From: Microbacteriaceae bacterium
GTDB taxonomy: Bacteria; Actinomycetota; Actinomycetes; Actinomycetales; Microbacteriaceae
DNA length: 10,393 bases
NCBI GenBank assembly: GCA_030840185.1
Contig: JAUZFY010000040.1
Coordinates: 1 to 10,393, forward strand
Direction of reading: 5' to 3'
Shown: positions 6,402-10,393 of the stretch, piece by piece
Position numbering within the stretch: position 1 is the first letter of the stretch
How the letters are laid out: each line of letters begins with the position of its first letter
Position numbers and translations under genes: made by a program
Notes under the pieces: model-generated
What the model was told of the DNA's origin: nothing
The model's input: only the letters and a program-made list of their open reading frames with translations
Databases searched by the model: none

Positions 6402-7694
6402 ATGAGGCGGCAGCCGAGGTTGAGCGATCTCCTCACGGCGATGTTCGGGCTCGGCTGGCTCATCGTGATGGCGCGGATTCTCAGACACCGGATCTTCGTG
6501 TCTCACGACACCCTCATCAGCTACGCCCATGTGTGGTACATCAGCATGCGACTGTGGCACGATCATCGGCTCCCGATGGCCATGCCGTCGTTGAGTCACG
6601 GGGCGGCATTCGCGTATCCCTACGGTTTCGTTCCCTGGACGATCGCTGCGGCAGTTCGACCCGCGCTCGGCGATCGGGCCGTCACCGTCGTCCTCGTTGT
6701 GGGAGCAGGAGCCCTCATAGCTTCGACCTTCCTAGCTTTCCCCGAGCTTCGCCGACCTTGGTGGTCGGCGGCAGCTCTGGCGAATCCGGCGATGGTTTCC
6801 GGCCTCTTGATCGGTCAGCTGCCATTTCTCTGGGCAGCCGCAGGTCTGCTCGGGGCCGTGGCCTGCTGGCGCCGTGGGCACCGGCGCTGGGCGACGATTC
6901 TGCTGGCGGCGGCTCAGGTGACGCACATAGGCGTCATCGGCCCCATCGCACTGGGAGTTGTGATGTTTGGCTTCCGCCGTGAGCGCCACCGGCGCGAACT
7001 GGTGAAGGCCTACATGCTGTCGCTGGTGCCGGCTATCCCGGCGGCGGTTCTCGTCTTGCGGTCCCCTGTGTATTCCGAGAGCACATTGGCCCTCAAGGTT
7101 TGGACATTTGTCAACACTGTCGGTCCGCGAAGTTTGGTCGTCGTACTGCCCCTCGCCCTGATCGCGGCGATGAGTCGTTGGACGGCGTCGAAGGTGGGGC
7201 CTGCGGTCGTGATTGCGGTGATCGCGCTGAACGCAGCGATGTGGGGGCCGTTGGGGATGACCACGGCGTGGCACGGCATGGATCGAGCCCCGGACCAGCG
7301 GATGCAGTCGTTCGTCCACTCATCGCTTTTCCATCCCGGGGTCACCTATCGGATCCTTCGGGTCGGCGATGAACGGGTTGGTCTCTACCAGCTGCTGCGC
7401 GCTGGGGGCCGCTCCGATGCGGAGTTCTTCCCGGAGAGCGTCCTCCGTCGGTCGTGGCCTTCGGAGGAGGACTACGTCGCGATGCTTCGTTCTCGGCACG
7501 TCGACGAGGTCATGCTCTGGGCGAACTACGTCCGAGTCGCCCGAACCAACGAGGGCGAGCTCCTGGATCGCATGGCGAGTCGTGGCCTCTCCGGATGCGG
7601 ACGGTTCGGTGTCTGCGTTCGGATGATCGCCGACGATCCGTCGTATCGCGTCTATGAGATCAAGGCGCGGCCGGCGAGATCCGCAGCCACCTGA
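6402..7694 (+). CDS. Polytopic membrane protein, GT-C glycosyltransferase-like
   Basis: A 430-residue protein with a basic N-terminus, about nine transmembrane helices up to roughly residue 285, and a soluble C-terminal domain of about 140 residues. After the first helix comes HRIFVSHDTLISYAHVWY with an acidic residue (D36) in the first external loop, where GT-C enzymes carry their catalytic Asp, followed by HGAAFAYPYGFVPW. GT-C proteins take sugars from polyprenyl-phosphate donors on the outer face; the neighbouring family 2 glycosyltransferase could make such a donor. Assignment rests on architecture rather than a diagnostic motif, so an uncharacterised membrane protein is the alternative. 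ATG 6402 was chosen for its basic N-terminus; TTG 6372 and GTG 6381 are in frame and no start has a clear Shine-Dalgarno. It starts 30 bases from the divergent deacetylase and overlaps the convergent aminotransferase by 43. Confidence 0.68.
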   Translation: MRRQPRLSDLLTAMFGLGWLIVMARILRHRIFVSHDTLISYAHVWYISMRLWHDHRLPMAMPSLSHGAAFAYPYGFVPWTIAAAVRPALGDRAVTVVLVVGAGALIASTFLAFPELRRPWWSAAALANPAMVSGLLIGQLPFLWAAAGLLGAVACWRRGHRRWATILLAAAQVTHIGVIGPIALGVVMFGFRRERHRRELVKAYMLSLVPAIPAAVLVLRSPVYSESTLALKVWTFVNTVGPRSLVVVLPLALIAAMSRWTASKVGPAVVIAVIALNAAMWGPLGMTTAWHGMDRAPDQRMQSFVHSSLFHPGVTYRILRVGDERVGLYQLLRAGGRSDAEFFPESVLRRSWPSEEDYVAMLRSRHVDEVMLWANYVRVARTNEGELLDRMASRGLSGCGRFGVCVRMIADDPSYRVYEIKARPARSAAT

Positions 7695-8800
7695 CGGACA
7701 GCGTTGATGACGTGGTCGACCTCGTCGTCGGTGATGTCGGAATGAACGGGCAAGCAGACGTGGTGTGCGCAGACCGCTTCGGTCACCGGTAGGGGGCCAT
7801 GTGTAATCGATCTGAACACGGGTTGATGATGCAACGGGGACGAGTAGACCTCGCCGCTCATGCCGACTCCGTGATCCTCCCGAACGATTCGCTTGAACTC
7901 GTCTCGATCGATTCCTGGGGCGAGCATTGCGAGGTACTTGTAGTAGTTCGACGCTGTCCCCGGCGCCAGCGGAACCGAGGTGATCCCGGCGGCTCCAGCC
8001 AGTCCTGTGGCGTAGCGCGAGCCGGCGCGTCGCCTCACTTCGAGGAAGCTGTCCAGTCGAGCGAGCTGGACCTCGCCGACGGCGGCGTGGAGCTCGCTCA
8101 TGCGCCACGCGTAGCCGAGCCGCACGTGTTCGCCGCCGAGGAAGCCGGCCTTTCCTTGGTCGCGGTACATCCGCGCTTCGGCCGCGAGTCGCTCGTCTGA
8201 GGTGAGGATCATCCCGCCCTCACCGCTGGTCATGACCTTCGTCGGGTAGAAGGAGAAGGCTGCCGCCGAGCCAAAAGAACCGGCGGCGCGTCCATGGAAG
8301 GTTGCTCCGTGGGCATGCGCCGCGTCCTCAACGAGTGGGACTCCTGCCTCCGCGCAGAGTCGGGCGATCTCTTCGACCTCGGAGGAGATCACACCCCCAA
8401 TGTGCACAAGGATGACTGCGGCACAGTCATTGTCGAGCGCGCTCGCAACCGACGCTGCGGAGAGGGCGAAAGTCGATCGGTCGATGTCGGCCAGCCGGGG
8501 TCGCCCTCCCGCGTGGAGTACCGCGGCGGCCGTCGCGAAGAAGGTGTTGGCCGGCACCACGACAGAGCGGCCTTCGATCCCTATCGACCGAAGGATGATC
8601 TCCAAGGCGGCGGTACCGCTGCTGACGGCGATCCCCGCATCGGCTCGATGACGAGCGGCGAACGCGTTCTCGAACCGCTCGGTCACGGGTCCCAGGGTCA
8701 GTGAGCCGCTTGTCAGAGCCTCATCCACCAAGCGTGCGATCGCGTCGCGATCAGATGAGGTGAACACCGGTCGCGCCGGTGGGACGACGAGTTGAGTCAT
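7652..8800 (-). CDS. DegT/DnrJ/EryC1/StrS-family PLP-dependent sugar aminotransferase
   Basis: A fold type I aminotransferase that would convert a keto group on a nucleotide sugar into an amine, as ArnB does. The 382 residues match the family length. The PLP lysine is K188 in FSFYPTKVMTSGEGGMI. The cofactor phosphate and ring are contacted by the SSGTAALE segment (60-67) and by VEDAAHAHGA (157-166), with D159 and H162. VVPANTFFATA (81-91) is the typical substrate-loop segment. All catalytic residues are present, so it should be active. ATG 8800 was chosen because the protein then opens like other members (PPARPVFTSSD); the frame is open upstream to 8863 but that stretch is basic and unrelated. 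TAGCTT ends 7 nt upstream of the ATG. The exact amino sugar cannot be told. Confidence 0.9.
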   Translation of the reverse strand: MTQLVVPPARPVFTSSDRDAIARLVDEALTSGSLTLGPVTERFENAFAARHRADAGIAVSSGTAALEIILRSIGIEGRSVVVPANTFFATAAAVLHAGGRPRLADIDRSTFALSAASVASALDNDCAAVILVHIGGVISSEVEEIARLCAEAGVPLVEDAAHAHGATFHGRAAGSFGSAAAFSFYPTKVMTSGEGGMILTSDERLAAEARMYRDQGKAGFLGGEHVRLGYAWRMSELHAAVGEVQLARLDSFLEVRRRAGSRYATGLAGAAGITSVPLAPGTASNYYKYLAMLAPGIDRDEFKRIVREDHGVGMSGEVYSSPLHHQPVFRSITHGPLPVTEAVCAHHVCLPVHSDITDDEVDHVINAVRQVAADLAGRALIS

Positions 8801-8807
8801 CCCCTGG

Positions 8808-8813
8808 AAGCTA
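8808..8813 (-). promoter_or_regulatory. Putative -10 box TAGCTT for the aminotransferase gene
   Basis: TAGCTT (minus strand, 8813-8808) is 7 nt from the ATG. AGGGG directly abuts the ATG and is too close to act as a Shine-Dalgarno, so a leaderless transcript is plausible. No -35 element is obvious. Confidence 0.3.
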
Positions 8814-8860
8814 CAAACAGAGCCGGCAGGAGGCGCAGTCCGTCGATGCCGCCGCCCGAT

Positions 8861-9147
8861 CATCCGTCATCGGCGTACACCAGGCTGAAGGCCGCGAGGA
8901 CCGTTGCGGCGCCGACTCCTACGCCGCCGGCCACACCGGTGCAATGAGCGCGAACGCAGCGGACGGCCGCCCGCGGCGCCGTTCCACGACCAGCAAGGCC
9001 ACCAATCGCGACCGAAGTGACACCCGTTGCGTGACCCGAGGGGAAGAAAAAGGTGCCGCCCGGCCCGCCCCACGATCGATGGCGGGTTTGAGGAGGCTGT
9101 AGAAGCTGTGAACAGCGCCCGTCGATGGCGGAACAGCGATCCCTCAC
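8861..9147 (-). pseudogene. Degenerate PAP2-type lipid phosphatase remnant
   Basis: Pieces of a PAP2 (type 2 phosphatidic acid phosphatase-like) membrane protein are spread over two frames. Frame A gives AVHSFYSLLKPAIDRGAGR, containing the family KPxxDR motif. Frame B gives GGTFFFPSGHATGVTSVAIG with the PSGH catalytic motif. Frame A resumes with ALLVVERRRGRPSAAFALIA, a loop plus helix. Frame B ends with GVGVGAATVLAAFSLVYADD and a stop. The N-terminal helices are missing, since a stop precedes frame A around 9148, and so is the final His/Asp motif. At least three frame changes and truncation at both ends argue for a dead gene; clustered indel errors in the assembly are the alternative. It fills the gap between the lysozyme-like gene and the aminotransferase. 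Confidence 0.65.
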
Positions 9148-9168
9148 GACGTGGCTCGGTCCGGCTGC

Positions 9169-9978
9169 TCACTCAACTGACACCGTGAGACCAATGCCTT
9201 GACGAAATGACCAGGTACCGCTGTCCCCGCTCCACCGGTGTCCATCGAAGGTCACGGCCTTGATGCCGTAGTCGGACGCGTGACCTATCAGCCAGCTCGC
9301 GATGAGCCAACCGTGGGCGGGCTCCACCGCTTGGCCGATGCCGGGTGCGCCGAGCTCGCGCTGGATTGCGGACGCGAGCGCCGCGGTGTTCAACGGCGAG
9401 GTCGGAGGCGCGCTCCTGCAGGCGAAGGCAGCGCCGAGCTCACCCGTGAGGGCTCGGGCCAAGAGACGAGCCGGTGGGTCCCACTGCGCATATCCGTCAG
9501 GAAGGGCGCTGCGTTGAACCGCCTGTGCCGCCTGGGTGAGCGACAAAGATTCCCAGTTCGGTACATCGGTCAGATGACGATAGAAGGAGGCCGCGGCGTG
9601 ACTCGGTCTCATGATGTCTGCCGGCGCTCCCCATCCCTGTGAGGGTCTCTGTTGGAACAGCCCGAGTGAGTCTCGATCACCGCCAGGCAGATTGTGGAGC
9701 TGGGACTCCTGCAACGCCGTCGCGAGTGCGACCGTCACCGCGTGGTCCGGCAGGCCGAACTGTTTCCCGACCGCGGCGATCGTGGTGGCGTTCCTCGCCT
9801 GCTCGGGATCCAGGCGGACGATCTTGCCGGCGACCGTTGCTTGGCAGGGCGTGTCGGAAGGCCCGCCGCGGGCCGTGAGCTCGTGCCGGACGAGCCATCC
9901 GATCCCAACGACGACGAGGGCGCCGAGCAGTAGCCACCGCCGGCCTTTCGCGCCGAACGACCATCGAGCGCGAGCCAT
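9169..9978 (-). CDS. Membrane-anchored lysozyme/transglycosylase-fold protein
   Basis: A 269-residue protein with a short basic N-terminus and one transmembrane helix (about 14-30: RRWLLLGALVVVGIGWLV), then an extracellular region. A goose-lysozyme/lytic-transglycosylase-like domain spans about 60-185: AVTVALATALQESQLHN carries the likely catalytic Glu (E91), followed by DRDSLGLFQQRPSQGWG (101-117). A smaller C-terminal domain (about 195-269) contains AHGWLIASWLIGHAS and a Trp/Gly-rich end. Relatives are common in Streptomyces and other actinobacteria and, as I recall, are often misnamed as heavy metal transporters. A role in peptidoglycan turnover is likely but not proven. ATG 9978 is preferred because the helix then starts near residue 14; the frame is open to 10086. 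It lacks a Shine-Dalgarno, but TACGCT sits 6 nt upstream, so it is probably leaderless. Confidence 0.83.
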   Translation of the reverse strand: MARARWSFGAKGRRWLLLGALVVVGIGWLVRHELTARGGPSDTPCQATVAGKIVRLDPEQARNATTIAAVGKQFGLPDHAVTVALATALQESQLHNLPGGDRDSLGLFQQRPSQGWGAPADIMRPSHAAASFYRHLTDVPNWESLSLTQAAQAVQRSALPDGYAQWDPPARLLARALTGELGAAFACRSAPPTSPLNTAALASAIQRELGAPGIGQAVEPAHGWLIASWLIGHASDYGIKAVTFDGHRWSGDSGTWSFRQGIGLTVSVE

Positions 9979-9984
9979 GAAGAG

Positions 9985-9990
9985 AGCGTA
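9985..9990 (-). promoter_or_regulatory. Putative -10 box TACGCT for the lysozyme-like gene
   Basis: TACGCT (minus strand, 9990-9985) ends exactly 6 nt before the ATG at 9978, so transcription would start at or next to the A of the start codon. The six bases between (CTCTTC) cannot serve as a Shine-Dalgarno. Confidence 0.4.
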
Positions 9991-10087
9991 AGGATCGAAT
10001 GCCGGAGAGAATCGGCGCGTCGGACCGCAAGCCCCGGGGGTTGCCCTCCCGCGTGCCATCGGATCGCGGGTCGTGGAATGCTCCACC

Positions 10088-10106
10088 CTCAGGGTCCTCT
10101 CAGCGC
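10088..10106 (+). promoter_or_regulatory. Direct-repeat operator, CTCAG with 11-bp period
   Basis: CTCAGGGT and CTCAGCGC are two 8-base half-sites separated by CCT, an 11-bp period that places both on one helix face. OmpR-family regulators bind tandem half-sites spaced this way, and the MprA box of mycobacteria is described as two 8-bp direct repeats 3 bp apart. The repeat lies about 45 bases upstream of the response regulator start and abuts the -35 position of a possible TACGAA -10 box at 10124-10129, so positive autoregulation is plausible. It could also act on the divergent lysozyme-like gene. Confidence 0.5.
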
Positions 10107-10148
10107 GGCGTTGGCACTGTCCCTACGAACCAGAAGACGGGCGAAAAC

Positions 10149-10346
10149 GTGCGGGTACTGCTGGTCGAGGACGAGGAATCGATGGTGCGCTCCTTGACGC
10201 GCGGTCTCTCGAGCGAGGGCTATGTGGTCGATGTCGCGATGGACGGGCTATGGCGAGGGACGGGGACTCGCGGCCATTTGGACTGTTCGCATCCACCCTC
10301 ACCGACATTGCGATCGGTGCGATCGCTGCCACCCCCAGGCACGTGA
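10149..10346 (+). pseudogene. Response regulator (OmpR type), 5' fragment only
   Basis: GTG at 10149 opens a typical receiver domain, VRVLLVEDEESMVRSLTRGL, with the acidic triad residues of the phosphorylation pocket (E7, D8, E9), then SSEGYVVDVAMDGLW. The next segment should lead to the phosphorylated Asp at about residue 50-53 within a VLDIMLPG-like stretch; instead the frame reads WRGTGTRGHLDCSHPPSP and stops after 65 codons. No other plus-strand frame restores the receiver homology before the window ends. The gene is therefore broken or joined to foreign sequence at about 10240-10255. The operator-like repeat upstream fits an intact ancestral regulator gene. Confidence 0.6.
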
Positions 10347-10393
10347 CATGCGCAGCCATCGTCAGGAACATCACCTTGCAAGTCGGTTACGTG
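10250..10393. other. Unassigned sequence after the response-regulator break
   Basis: The last 144 bases are unlike the continuation expected for a response regulator. A plus-strand frame from ATG 10250 stays open to the edge (MARDGDSRPFGLFASTLTDI and on, 48 codons). A minus-strand frame from GTG 10374 gives a hydrophobic stretch MFLTMAAHVTCLGVAAIAPI. I recognise neither, and either could be a gene fragment or chance. No inverted repeat typical of an insertion-sequence end was found. Confidence 0.3.

Noticed and set aside
6372..6599. N-terminal extension of the deacetylase frame up to 6599.
   Set aside because: This stretch is antisense to the start of the GT-C-like gene, and its translation is His/Glu/Arg-rich with no membrane or enzyme signature.
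9979..10086. N-terminal extension of the lysozyme-like protein to 10086.
   Set aside because: It would push the single membrane helix to residue 50 and run into the regulatory repeat; the ATG at 9978 with a TACGCT box fits better.
1..10393. Looked for a CRISPR array, transposase genes, rRNA or an attachment site.
   Set aside because: No regularly spaced repeats, transposase-like coding frames, rRNA-like stretches or tRNA-associated direct repeats were seen.

Overview
The window is a GC-rich, densely packed chromosomal stretch that reads as an actinobacterium. Supporting signs are a MurT-GatD lipid II amidation pair, GTG starts, several TAnnnT boxes 6-8 nt from start codons (leaderless-type promoters), and a lysozyme-fold protein of a type common in actinobacteria. 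I cannot name the genus. Broken genes and one truncated reading frame suggest real decay or assembly/indel errors.

Layout, left to right. Positions 1-1857 (minus): murT and gatD, translationally coupled, with gatD running off the left edge; together they amidate the D-Glu of lipid II. Positions 1858-2504: a gene-poor stretch with a nested palindrome near murT and a possible decayed membrane-protein fragment. Positions 2505-3704 (plus): a PhyH-type Fe(II)/2-oxoglutarate dioxygenase and a short single-pass membrane protein. Positions 3763-3830: two hairpins in the convergent junction.

Positions 3793-8800 hold five genes on alternating strands: a DMT/EamA-type membrane transporter (-), a family-2 glycosyltransferase (+), a membrane-anchored NodB polysaccharide deacetylase (-), a polytopic GT-C-like membrane protein (+) and a DegT/ArnB-type PLP sugar aminotransferase (-). 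This is the most interesting part. The five protein classes match the functional classes of the Gram-negative Arn (aminoarabinose) pathway: ArnE/F flippase, ArnC, ArnD, ArnT and ArnB. They also recall the mycobacterial polyprenyl-phosphate galactosamine route. I propose, as inference, a lipid-linked amino-sugar pathway decorating the cell envelope. The genes are not one operon, and the predicted topology places the deacetylase outside the cell, unlike ArnD.

Positions 8801-9168 hold a degenerate PAP2 phosphatase remnant whose recognisable pieces alternate between two frames. Positions 9169-9978 (minus) encode a membrane-anchored lysozyme/transglycosylase-fold protein. A divergent regulatory region with an 11-bp-period CTCAG direct repeat precedes an OmpR-type response regulator (from 10149), which loses its receiver homology after about 35 residues, close to the right edge. 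Most of the recognisable genes concern the cell envelope.
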